64,000 bases of DNA from contig JAHDYR010000024.1 of assembly GCA_019828565.1 (NCBI GenBank), positions 248,001-312,000 on the forward strand. Direction: 5' to 3'. The translations under genes were made by a program, and so were the position numbers. Below the pieces are notes generated by a model. It was given only the letters and a program-made list of their open reading frames with translations. It had not been told where the DNA came from and searched no databases. The DNA comes from Carpediemonas membranifera. Lineage: Eukaryota; Fornicata. Positions 48,922 through 58,800 of the stretch are shown here, one piece after another; position 1 is the stretch's first letter, and the number at the start of each line of letters is the position of its first letter.

Positions 48922-49221
48922 TTAGCTGCCAGAAAGAACACTACCGTTACTTTGGATCATTCCAGTTCGCCGGAGATGACGCAGGTCCAGAACGCTGCCT
49001 TGGAGGGCTGGTGAAGCGGTAGTGTAGCGCTTACTCGCCAAGCGGGCGATGGTCTCGACGGGACGGTTGACGGTCTTAAGGTGGCCCTGCTCTTCGACGT
49101 ACCAGGCGGACATGCCGATGACGGAGCGGCGCTGACCCTGGCGGACGTTATCCTCGCCCTGGGTGAAGCTGTTCTTGCCGAAGTACACGTGGATACCGAT
49201 GGTGAGGCAGGGCTGTAGCAT
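48922..49221 (-). CDS. Hypothetical protein beside the 2.7-kb repeat
   Basis: 99 aa from the first ATG at 49221; the frame is open to about 49310 without an ATG. It contains LTIGIHVYFGKNSFTQGEDN and VIGMSAWYVEEQGHL, which look protein-like. The 2.7-kb repeat begins inside this frame at 49059. Repeat copies 2 and 3 therefore carry only its N-terminal part, followed by unrelated sequence. Another frame on the same strand is also open here, so confidence is low. Confidence 0.3.
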   Translation of the reverse strand: MLQPCLTIGIHVYFGKNSFTQGEDNVRQGQRRSVIGMSAWYVEEQGHLKTVNRPVETIARLASKRYTTASPALQGSVLDLRHLRRTGMIQSNGSVLSGS

Positions 49222-49379
49222 GGAGGCCGAGAAACCATAAACTGCACGGATCCACAAACGTGGATTGGCCTGAACGACAGCGCTGATGCCCAGACAGGCA
49301 TATATACATTCATTTATTCATCTGTGAGGTAGACAGAGACGCCCCTATCCTTTCGAGTCGATACCTTCCCAGGCAGTCG

Positions 49380-49416
49380 GCCGTAAAGTGCACAATTTTG
49401 CGATCGCTGTCGCAAA
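49380..49416 (+). promoter_or_regulatory. Initiator-like motif followed by a palindrome
   Basis: GCCGTAAAGTGCAC at 49380-49393, then TTTGCGA / TCGCAAA arms at 49397-49416. Copies at 52076 and 54771. No clear gene follows. Confidence 0.4.
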
Positions 49417-49680
49417 CGAAATCCGTGGAATGATCAGTTACAGTAATATTCAGGGGATTGTTGTTCTATGCGTGCTGCACATTTAACGTTGTCTGCTCTA
49501 GAGCCACTACCAGCTTCTCCCTCCTTTGTAATCAACATCATTATTCATGCTCAGCCATATGGACGATAATACCGGGAATACAAGACGATTTAGTACTACG
49601 TGAAGCTTATAATGACATTAGCAAGCTTGTGTACACAGAAACAATTAATATCAACATCAGGAAGGCAAGAAGAAGATTGC

Positions 49681-50390
49681 CTATGAGAACGCCAGGGAGA
49701 GATAGAGAGAGACAATTTTGTGATAGTAATCGATGATAGCGCCAGTACCTGGGGGGAGCAGGGGCGTACCTTCTCCCGCGGGGGTCTCCAACCATTCCAG
49801 GGCGATGATGTACTCTTCGAAGTACGAGCGGCAGGAGTGCTTCATGTAAGCAAGGTCTGCCTCCTTGCTGCGCACCCTGGCAACCATTGCTGTGACATGG
49901 TCGCGCACAAGCGCGTTGGTGGATGTCGCGTTGCGCCACGCCCGAACCTTGACACTCAGCGCCTCTTTTTCGATACGCGCGCCCTCATTCTCCTTGGCAT
50001 ACTCAGCCCTCTTGGAGTTCTTGAAGGCTGTGACAGCGGCCGACTCAAACGCCTTCATCTCCTTCTCCGTGAAGGTTGCCTCGATGTTCTCGTTCGAGGT
50101 CTTATCCTGCACCTGCTGAGACAGCAATGCCTCGAGTTCTGCCTTCTTCTCGCCCTGAATCTCGAAATATGAGCACAGGTGGTTGAAGTTGATCCCTATA
50201 TAAACATTTGCACCAATTACGTACCGTTCTTGACGACTATATCGAAGATATCGTTCTCGTCGAGCAATTTGTCCCGAAGAACGGCACTCTTCGCCTTGTT
50301 TGTCTTCTTCTCCTTGAATTCGGTGATAACGGCCTCAATCACATCATCTGAGGTGCTCTCGATCCACTCGTGAAGGAATTCGAACGTCAT
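49681..50390 (-). CDS. Gene F3 (repeat unit 1), N-terminal F-family module without OTU domain
   Basis: Two exons, 50225-50390 and 49681-50195, separated by a 29-nt intron (50196-50224, GTACGT...TATATAG). The join is in frame and gives 226 aa. The first exon ends AVLRDKLLDENDIFDIVVKN, comparable with F2 SLLRKFLLPDDKILTALL, and the intron sits just after it, as in F2. Exon 2 is a charged helical region. No Asp-Gly-x-Cys or terminal His is present, so the protease domain is absent or has been cut off. Divergent promoter like that of F2. Confidence 0.6.
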
Positions 50391-51064
50391 TCTTCTCTTC
50401 GTTATATCCCAATAATGGACATATAACAGAGATGAGAAAATTGCCAGTAACCGTAGGCAACGGGGTGTCGGAAACGTTATACCATACAAACGGGGGATAT
50501 AATCGCTCCGAAAACATCCATTATGTGGACTGAATGGCGATATAACGTATGGGGAGTGATCCGGCGAGCTTTCGGGCGGTGCAGGCTAAGACACACCAAG
50601 TCTGTGGTGCTATAACGTACCTCGGGACGCACTGTGGAGGCCCCTAGAGTACTCGGTCATGGCATGTCAGACCAAGGGTCCCTCAAATCTGGCCCCATTC
50701 AGGATGCTCCCCCTAAATGTTCCGTTGCAAGCGTCTGACGGAGGTTCTCTGGATACCGACCAAGATTGAGGTCACGTGGATCAACGGACGATAATTGCGG
50801 TATTCTGGCCATGCCTGGTACTCTTAAAACAACTGTACTGCTCTGTGCTCCATTTATAGTTCATATCGTTTCGTCCTGATGGACTTATGATTGTTGATGT
50901 TGTTTAGGGATTATTGTTGCTTTAATGATGCTCTGCGCCCGCTTACTGATGATTCTTAATGTTGTGCACATGCCTACTACGTTAAAGCCGCCAGTATTCT
51001 TTCTATTCTTAAGTTCGCCATTTCAATCTCGTTGCGAGCATAAAGTGCACATTGTGAAAGGAAA
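50391..51064. promoter_or_regulatory. Divergent F3 promoter region (repeat unit 1)
   Basis: 674 bp homologous to the F2/B2 promoter. Shared: GTAGGCAACGG at 50450 and a long conserved block near 50742-50810. Private: about six copies of GATATAACG or its complement (50398, 50418, 50479, 50502, 50533 and 50610). The same motif forms the inner hairpin upstream of F1 at 2523-2541. On the B side an initiator-like motif at 51038-51050 leads to only a 29-codon ORF (51065-51154), so the B gene has been lost. Confidence 0.6.
51038..51050 (+). promoter_or_regulatory. Initiator-like motif GCATAAAGTGCAC where gene B is missing
   Basis: Identical context to the B2 initiator (CTCGTTGCGA upstream). The ATG 14 bp later opens only 29 codons. 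Copy in unit 2 at 53734-53746. Confidence 0.5.
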
Positions 51065-51519
51065 ATGGGTGGTTATCTAATGGATACAGGGCAGGACAAG
51101 GTACACAAATGCCGTCCTGAGGTTTGGCATGGGATACTGATCTCATACGTCTAAAATGGGCGGTTGGACCCGAATTTCAGAATTTCGGCATGTCCGAATT
51201 CCGAGGCAAGCGGGTAGGGTGTACAAAACCTGGCCTGGGTACCTATTAGAGCGAATAGAGAATGGCAACACCATGGATTCGGGTTTCAGAATAATAATTG
51301 CATTTGGATCGCCATTTCAGAATTACTTCCAGCACCGGAGATTATCATTAAATCTGGGAGTGTAACAACACTTTTAAAAAATGAAAGGTCCCCATTCACC
51401 CACTCAGGCCCTAGATCACGTATCTGAGCTCAGTTTGGGTCAATTCCCAATACTTTAGAATTTTGTATGGTCGAAATTCTGAAATAGCAATCCAAATTGA
51501 AGCAGCAAAAACTCATCCC

Positions 51520-51765
51520 ATGGAGGCTGTAGCGGCAATAGACGAAGATATCATGAAGCGTTGGTTGAAGAATGTTCCAACCAAATCGCGTACGAACTAC
51601 AACAAGCTTCTGAAAGACGTTTTGGCCAGAATTTGTCAGGAAACCGCCACAGATATCCAGAAGGGCATCGAGATTGTCCGTAGTGACGAGCTGGTAACCC
51701 ATTTGCGCCGGTACCTCGCTGAGAAGCCTCTGGGGACGCAGAAGAAGATCGTTCGGGACGGTTGA
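51520..51765 (+). CDS. Fragment resembling a tyrosine-recombinase N-terminal domain (junction of units 1 and 2)
   Basis: 81 aa from the ATG at 51520. IMKRWLKNVPTKSRTNYNKL then LLKDVLARI recalls the SAM-like core-binding domain of tyrosine recombinases (S-x-R-T-x-x-x-Y). The last few codons run over the repeat junction into unit 2, so the natural C-terminus has been cut off. An identical copy lies at 54216-54461. The resemblance is weak and short. Confidence 0.25.
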   Translation: MEAVAAIDEDIMKRWLKNVPTKSRTNYNKLLKDVLARICQETATDIQKGIEIVRSDELVTHLRRYLAEKPLGTQKKIVRDG

Positions 51766-52376
51766 CGGTCTCAAGGTGGCCCTGCTCTTCGACGTACCAG
51801 GCGGACATGCCGATGACGGAGCGGCGCTGACCCTGGCGGACGTTATCTTCGCCCTGGGTGAAGCTGTTCTTGCCGAAGTACACGTGGATACCGATGGTGA
51901 GGCAGGGCTGTAGCATGGAGGCCGAGAAACCATAAACTGCACGGATCCACAAACGTGGATTGGCCTGAACGACAGCGCTGATGCCCAGACAGGCATATAT
52001 ACATTCATTTATTCATCTGTGAGGTAGACAGAGACGCCCCCTATCCTTTCGAGTCGATACCTTCCCAGGCAGTCGGCCGTAAAGTGCACAATTTTGCGAT
52101 CGCTGTCGCAAACGAAATCCGTGGAATGATCAGTTACAGTAATATTCAGGGGATTGTTGTTCTATGCGTGCTGCACATTTAACGTTGTCTGCTCTAGAGC
52201 CACTACCAGCTTCTCCCTCCTTTGTAATCAACATCATTATTCATGCTCAGCCATATGGACGATAATACCGGGAATACAAGACGATTTAGTACTACGTGAA
52301 GCTTATAATGACATTAGCAAGCTTGTGTACACAGAAACAATTAATATCAACATCAGGAAGGCAAGAAGAAGATTGC

Positions 52377-53086
52377 CTATGAGAACGCCAGGGAGAGATA
52401 GAGAGAGACAATTTTGTGATAGTAATCGATGATAGCGCCAGTACCTGGGGGGAGCAGGGGCGTACCTTCTCCCGCGGGGGTCTCCAACCATTCCAGGGCG
52501 ATGATGTACTCTTCGAAGTACGAGCGGCAGGAGTGCTTCATGTAAGCAAGGTCTGCCTCCTTGCTGCGCACCCTGGCAACCATTGCTGTGACATGGTCGC
52601 GCACAAGCGCGTTGGTGGATGTCGCGTTGCGCCACGCCCGAACCTTGACACTCAGCGCCTCTTTTTCGATACGCGCGCCCTCATTCTCCTTGGCATACTC
52701 AGCCCTCTTGGAGTTCTTGAAGGCTGTGACAGCGGCCGACTCAAACGCCTTCATCTCCTTCTCCGTGAAGGTTGCCTCGATGTTCTCGTTCGAGGTCTTA
52801 TCCTGCACCTGCTGAGACAGCAATGCCTCGAGTTCTGCCTTCTTCTCGCCCTGAATCTCGAAATATGAGCACAGGTGGTTGAAGTTGATCCCTATATAAA
52901 CATTTGCACCAATTACGTACCGTTCTTGACGACTATATCGAAGATATCGTTCTCGTCGAGCAATTTGTCCCGAAGAACGGCACTCTTCGCCTTGTTTGTC
53001 TTCTTCTCCTTGAATTCGGTGATAACGGCCTCAATCACATCATCTGAGGTGCTCTCGATCCACTCGTGAAGGAATTCGAACGTCAT
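52377..53086 (-). CDS. Gene F3 (repeat unit 2), second copy
   Basis: Exons 52921-53086 and 52377-52891 with the same 29-nt intron at 52892-52920. I see no difference from the unit 1 copy. The third repeat unit is truncated before this gene. Confidence 0.6.
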
Positions 53087-54215
53087 TCTTCTCTTCGTTA
53101 TATCCCAATAATGGACATATAACAGAGATGAGAAAATTGCCAGTAACCGTAGGCAACGGGGTGTCGGAAACGTTATACCATACAAACGGGGGATATAATC
53201 GCTCCGAAAACATCCATTATGTGGACTGAATGGCGATATAACGTATGGGGAGTGATCCGGCGAGCTTTCGGGCGGTGCAGGCTAAGACACACCAAGTCTG
53301 TGGTGCTATAACGTACCTCGGGACGCACTGTGGAGGCCCCTAGAGTACTCGGTCATGGCATGTCAGACCAAGGGTCCCTCAAATCTGGCCCCATTCAGGA
53401 TGCTCCCCCTAAATGTTCCGTTGCAAGCGTCTGACGGAGGTTCTCTGGATACCGACCAAGATTGAGGTCACGTGGATCAACGGACGATAATTGCGGTATT
53501 CTGGCCATGCCTGGTACTCTTAAAACAACTGTACTGCTCTGTGCTCCATTTATAGTTCATATCGTTTCGTCCTGATGGACTTATGATTGTTGATGTTGTT
53601 TAGGGATTATTGTTGCTTTAATGATGCTCTGCGCCCGCTTACTGATGATTCTTAATGTTGTGCACATGCCTACTACGTTAAAGCCGCCAGTATTCTTTCT
53701 ATTCTTAAGTTCGCCATTTCAATCTCGTTGCGAGCATAAAGTGCACATTGTGAAAGGAAAATGGGTGGTTATCTAATGGATACAGGGCAGGACAAGGTAC
53801 ACAAATGCCGTCCTGAGGTTTGGCATGGGATACTGATCTCATACGTCTAAAATGGGCGGTTGGACCCGAATTTCAGAATTTCGGCATGTCCGAATTCCGA
53901 GGCAAGCGGGTAGGGTGTACAAAACCTGGCCTGGGTACCTATTAGAGCGAATAGAGAATGGCAACACCATGGATTCGGGTTTCAGAATAATAATTGCATT
54001 TGGATCGCCATTTCAGAATTACTTCCAGCACCGGAGATTATCATTAAATCTGGGAGTGTAACAACACTTTTAAAAAATGAAAGGTCCCCATTCACCCACT
54101 CAGGCCCTAGATCACGTATCTGAGCTCAGTTTGGGTCAATTCCCAATACTTTAGAATTTTGTATGGTCGAAATTCTGAAATAGCAATCCAAATTGAAGCA
54201 GCAAAAACTCATCCC

Positions 54216-54461
54216 ATGGAGGCTGTAGCGGCAATAGACGAAGATATCATGAAGCGTTGGTTGAAGAATGTTCCAACCAAATCGCGTACGAACTACAACA
54301 AGCTTCTGAAAGACGTTTTGGCCAGAATTTGTCAGGAAACCGCCACAGATATCCAGAAGGGCATCGAGATTGTCCGTAGTGACGAGCTGGTAACCCATTT
54401 GCGCCGGTACCTCGCTGAGAAGCCTCTGGGGACGCAGAAGAAGATCGTTCGGGACGGTTGA
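54216..54461 (+). CDS. Recombinase-like fragment, second copy (junction of units 2 and 3)
   Basis: Same 81 aa as at 51520-51765 and again interrupted by the start of the next unit. Both copies ending in the same way shows that the duplication, not the original gene, set the C-terminus. Confidence 0.25.
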   Translation: MEAVAAIDEDIMKRWLKNVPTKSRTNYNKLLKDVLARICQETATDIQKGIEIVRSDELVTHLRRYLAEKPLGTQKKIVRDG

Positions 54462-55215
54462 CGGTCTCAAGGTGGCCCTGCTCTTCGACGTACCAGGCGG
54501 ACATGCCGATGACGGAGCGGCGCTGACCCTGGCGGACGTTATCTTCGCCCTGGGTGAAGCTGTTCTTGCCGAAGTACACGTGGATACCGATGGTGAGGCA
54601 GGGCTGTAGCATGGAGGCCGAGAAACCATAAACTGCACGGATCCACAAACGTGGATTGGCCTGAACGACAGCGCTGATGCCCAGACAGGCATATATACAT
54701 TCATTTATTCATCTGTGAGGTAGACAGAGACGCCCCTATCCTTTCGAGTCGATACCTTCCCAGGCAGTCGGCCGTAAAGTGCACAATTTTGCGATCGCTG
54801 TCGCAAACGAAATCCGTGGAATGATCAGTTACAGTAATATTCAGGGGATTGTTGTTCTATGCGTGCTGCACATTTAACGTTGTCTGCTCTAGAGCCACTA
54901 CCAGCTTCTCCCTCCTTTGTAATCAACATCATTATTCATGCTCAGCCATATGGACGATAATACCGGGAATACAAGACGATTTAGTACTACGTGAAGCTTA
55001 TAATGACATTAGCAAGCTTGTGTACACAGAAACAATTAATATCAACATCAGGAAGGCAAGAAGAAGATTGCCTATGAGAACGCCAGGGAGAGAACGCCGT
55101 GGAAGAATAGTGGTCCAGACGTAGTGATCAGGGGTGGCGCACGGGGGAGAGTGCCATGGAGAGAGCGGCGGGGGCAGACCGATTGCCTGTCGGAGACCAG
55201 CGGATTGAGATCGAG

Positions 55216-55256
55216 CCATAAAGTGCACCAATAGTGGGAACCGACTTCCCACTATT
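55216..55256 (+). promoter_or_regulatory. Initiator-like motif with adjacent hairpin
   Basis: GCCATAAAGTGCACC at 55216-55230 runs into AATAGTGGGAA / TTCCCACTATT arms (55230-55256). The motif-plus-hairpin layout equals that at 49380. No gene follows within 100 bp. Confidence 0.4.
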
Positions 55257-55499
55257 TTCTCAGTGCCAATGAGCTATAGAGCTTTAGTGAGGATATAAGC
55301 TTGCATAATAACACATCAATAGCGTCTGACGGCCGCTATGGCCCATGATACTCAACAACAACATCAAACGAGGCAAAGGAACCACGAAACCACACAAGGA
55401 ACGAGCTAGAAGAAACGATAGGAACTTTAATTGCATAAGCAACATCAATACTGCCACCAGCTGTCCATTGGATTCCAGAAATAGCCATTGTCTCTTCTG

Positions 55500-55778
55500 G
55501 AACGTCCGGGAGAGAGCCCGGGGGAGAGAGCCCCAGGAGAAGAGAGCCCGGGGGAACGTCCAGGAGAGAGCCCGGGGGAGAGCCCGGGGGAGAGAGCCCC
55601 AGGAGAAGAGAGCCCGGGGGAACGTCCAGGAGAGAGCCCGGGGGAGAGCACGGGGGAGAGAGCCCCAGGAGAAGAGAGCCCGGGGGAACGTCCAGGAGAG
55701 AGCCCGGGGGAGAGCACGGGAGAAGAGAGCCCCAGGAGAAGAGAGCCCGGGGAGAAGAGCCCGGGGGAGAGAGGATAT
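55500..55778 (+). repeat. GA-rich minisatellite, period about 63 nt
   Basis: About four units built from GAGAGCCCGGGGGAGAG, AGCCCCAGGAGAAGAG and GGGGGAACGTCCAG. Several frames stay open on both strands and give repetitive Glu/Arg/Gly or Leu/Ser/Pro polymers. These are by-products of the repeat, not genes. Confidence 0.85.
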
Positions 55779-55780
55779 TG

Positions 55781-55869
55781 GGGCCCCGAAAACGCCAGCA
55801 CCAGCGCAAGTAAGCTATTTTATTGCAAAACACTCTACTTGCGCTGGTACTACAGCGTTTTCGGGGCCC
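55781..55869. repeat. 89-nt hairpin, copy 1
   Basis: Arms GGGCCCCGAAAACGC...CCAGCGCAAGTA and TACTTGCGCTGG...GCGTTTTCGGGGCCC with small bulges and an AT-rich loop. It abuts the GA-rich minisatellite on its left. Same length and same outer arms as copy 2. Confidence 0.75.
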
Positions 55870-56035
55870 TTTGCCCATCTTTCGTCGTCTGATTTTTTTC
55901 GTGCAGAATTCAAACGAGTGCCGCCTGGCAGAGGCTGAGCAGCGGAGCTAGGCACCTGCGGCACCACTCGTCTGGCCCAGCTCCCGGGTATGCTCCAGAA
56001 AATTCAGGTGCAGATTTGGGAGCAGAAATGTCGAC

Positions 56036-56124
56036 GAACCCCGAAAACGCCATAACCGGCACCAGTGAGCGCATCTTCGTTGATGAAGCTCATTGGTGCT
56101 GGTAATATGGCGTTTTCGGGGTTC
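56036..56124. repeat. 89-nt hairpin, copy 2
   Basis: Arms GAACCCCGAAAACGCCAT...GGCACCAGTGAGC and GCTCATTGGTGC...ATGGCGTTTTCGGGGTTC. Outer 14 bp as in copy 1; inner arms and loop differ. It abuts the CTGGCGC minisatellite on its right. Confidence 0.75.
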
Positions 56125-56142
56125 TAATACTGTACCCCTCAT

Positions 56143-56455
56143 CTCTGGCGCCTCATCCTGGCGCCTCATCCCTGGCGCCCTCATCCTGGCGCCTCATCCC
56201 TGGCGCCTCATCTCTGGCGCCTCATCCCTGGCGCCCTCATCTCTGGCGCCTCATCCCTGGCGCCTCATCTCTGGCGCCTCATCCTGGCGCCTCATCCCTG
56301 GCGCCCTCATCCTGGCGCCTCATCTCTGGCGCCTCATCCCTGGCGCCTCATCTCTGGCGCCTCATCCCTGGCGCCTCATCCCTGGCGCCTCATCTCTGGC
56401 GCCCTCATCCTGGCGCCTCATCCATGGCGCCTCATCTCTGGCGCCCTCATCGCAG
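56143..56455 (+). repeat. CTGGCGCCTCATC minisatellite, 13-14-nt period
   Basis: Over 20 units of TGGCGCCTCATC(C/T)C with one- or two-base length changes. The internal GGCGCC is itself a palindrome. Open frames across it encode only repeat polymers. Confidence 0.9.
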
Positions 56456-58003
56456 CGCCCACACAGCACCCCTACGCCAGCGCCATCTGCGCCACGCCCA
56501 CACCGCAACCGCCAGCCCCACGCCAGCCCCGCATCACCGGCGCCCTCAACAGCAAGTTCCATCATCCACATCACTCCCTAACAACATCAACGACTCGCCT
56601 ACCACCGACAGCGATGGCGAAGTCTGCGTTGATGTCGCCAGTGCCAACCCAGCTGGCATACGCGTCGCAATGAATGTAAATGTTTACGTGTTCTCTTCGT
56701 CCCTTCTATCGTCCAGGATCTGCTGTCAGACGTTCATGAGCGATCATCCCTTATCCTGCGGAGCAGCCCAACATCAGCTCAAGCGGTTCTGAGCATGCGT
56801 ACAATGCTTCTGGGGCATGCAGAGTGATCATGTAGGAGCTTTATCACGATTCCAGGCTAGTTAGTGAGGGAATTCGTCTGCAGTTCCCGGCAAATCTCAT
56901 TATCTCCATTATTGCTGCAGTATTCAAAGTAAACGCGAACAATACGATCTGTCTCCATTCATTGGCGCCTCGAGGAGCGCTTCAGTCCCTCTAGAGCGTG
57001 CGTCAGCAGCATTTCGATCGAGATTAAAAATCACCCGAATTCTAGCTCTGTTCTGGCCGCTGCAGGCACCGCTGGGCGCGATAGAGCTCGGAGCGGCGTT
57101 GTCTGCCAAAAAGAGCATATTGCTCCCGGTGAAAATTGAACCCACGATCAGGAGGCTGTGTACAAAGTCTCTTCCCTCTATGCCACGACTTATGGGAAAT
57201 CCGCACTTATTAATCTCCCTGCAGGCAATATAGTCCATTTTGGAGGTATGAGCGACTGGGAGGGGGAGTTTGGGGGACATTTACGGTATGGCTGGAGTCT
57301 ACTCGGGCAGACTATTATAACGAGGCTCAGATCAGACCTCTACGGCCGCTATACGAGGAGAAACGAGCCAGTAAGGGCACTAGCGGCCCATGGCCGCAGC
57401 AGCGCCCAGCCAAGCTCAGCTATAGGGTCACATGGGGCCCAAAATGACGTGCTCATCAGGTCGACTCCCATCTATTGACTTGGTAATTGCAGAGGGCGTC
57501 TGAACGCGATGTCCTAATAACCGACTTGGTCGGAGCGGTTCGGCGATGACTCCGCTGTATTCCGCGCCTTCTTCTGATGCCGAAACATGCAGTCCTTTAG
57601 AGTCAACGCGCGTCCTGTCCGTCAGGCATGAAGGGCATTCAGCAGAGGCATTGCTGCGGTCTGCAGGCCGCCCCAGCGCTTCAGGATGGCCAACTGCAGG
57701 ATCTGGACCCATGTCTATCAAATCCATTTTGATCACATCAAACGTGTGTCAAATCCGGCAAATCGATTTTGCGATTAAAAAAGGGGCAGAGGGGAGGAAG
57801 CGACCCATAAGGCGTACCTATGGACCATTTCCTCCCCCCTGCCCGTTTTTTGAGTCTCAACTCTCAATTCCAATTTGTCCCTATGTTACTTTTTTCTAGC
57901 AGGATTTAAAGTTTGATACTGCGCATGCGTATTGCTTAGGTATAGCCAAGTACTACCATACCACTTTGAAGATCCAGCTCCGTCTCATCGTCGAGTTCAT
58001 TTT
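56456..58003. other. Intergenic, no convincing gene; one long hairpin
   Basis: Short open frames (for example 57158-57478 and 57546-57899) lack recognisable content. A hairpin at 57777-57850 has arms AAAAAGGGGCAGAGGGGAGG and CCTCCCCCCTGCCCGTTTTT, a possible MITE or structured RNA. Confidence 0.45.
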
Positions 58004-58090
58004 TTCTTGCAAAATGACTTAAAGTCAAGTTTTGTCCTTGACTTTAAGTCACAAAAACTTGACTTGAAGTCAAGGAATTGACAGTATGAT
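57999..58090 (+). repeat. Palindromic site upstream of chromovirus II
   Basis: TCATTTTTTCTTGCA as at 8473, then TGACTTAAAGTCAAG / CTTGACTTTAAGTCA (58015-58051), a further ACTTGACTTGAAGTCAAG, and GGAATTGACAGT-ATG. Combines the edge motif of elements 1 and 2 with the AATTGAC-ATG end of the F1 promoter. Confidence 0.5.
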
Positions 58091-58316
58091 AGGGAAGAAA
58101 GCATGATTTATGGCTTATTCGCCCTTAAGGCTGCACCCAGAAGGGATCTCAGGAAAACCAGAAGGGAAAAAGCTGTTGTGGGTCCTACCCAAAGTTACAC
58201 AGATTTACGTTATATTTAATAGTCAAGGAGTTTCTCCTCGACACCCTTGTGTCGAGTCTTCTCCTCAGTAAAAGTTCAACACCCATTGAACCACAGTACT
58301 AGTACTACCAAAACAT

Positions 58317-58800
58317 ATGGGTACGGAAACTTACAGAAGCCTGAAGAAGAATCCGCCTCTCCTGAAGAAGTCCTCCATGGACGCTCTTTTGGACTTTGCG
58401 GATAACCTCCACGATCATCGCGCCTTAGGCGGCCGCGATGATGTTATTGACCTCATCGAGCCTAGCATAGCAGAGCTAGCAGGCCTTAACGACGACGAAG
58501 AGGTTGAAGACACTCTCTCCTGCTCTCCGCGAAGCTCCGTAAGAAACGTCGTGTCGCAGCCCAAGATGAACGAGTCCTCAAGCGCCTCGGTGCTGCCCTT
58601 CGACCTTCTCGCCCGAGCATGCGTCTACAGCTCTTCCGAGTCCCCGCCAAGTCCTTCGAGCCTGATGAGGTTGCTCGAGTGAACCGCCGATTCAATCTGC
58701 TCTTGAAGCTCGTTCAACCCGAAGATCCCGAGGACGTCTTGAAGGAGACGTACAGCCGCTGCTTCAAGTTCCCCCAACAACAGTCGCATCATGTATCGAG
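58317..58800 (+). CDS. Chromovirus II Gag N-terminal region, frameshifted
   Basis: From the ATG at 58317 (MGTETYRSLKKNPP). The first frame runs to 58682. A parallel frame around 58530-58845 gives RVPAKSFEPDEVARVNRRFN and LLLKLVQPEDPEDVLKETYS, typical helical capsid-like sequence, then a further frame continues into the knuckle region. At least two indels are needed to join them. Confidence 0.6.

Larger units (their letters stand above)
49059..55093. repeat. 2.7-kb tandem duplication, 2.24 copies
   Basis: Unit 1 49059-51753, unit 2 51754-54449, unit 3 54450-55093 (truncated). Period 2,695-2,696 bp. Differences are few: one C in a C-run near 52036, and TCTTAAGG/TCTCAAGG and ATCCTC/ATCTTC changes near the start. 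Each full unit carries an F3 gene, its divergent promoter and the N-terminal fragment of a recombinase-like ORF. It is either a very recent duplication or an assembly artefact. Confidence 0.9.

Noticed and set aside
55345-55938. Open frames rich in Glu-Arg-Gly or Pro-Gly-Leu over the GA-rich region
   Set aside because: They merely translate the minisatellite, and several frames on both strands are equally open.
55500-56455. CRISPR-like array
   Set aside because: Units are contiguous tandem repeats without unique spacers, in a eukaryotic setting with no cas genes.
57515-57560. tRNA-like phrase GGTCGGAGCGGTTCGG
   Set aside because: No acceptor stem, anticodon arm or full cloverleaf could be drawn around it.
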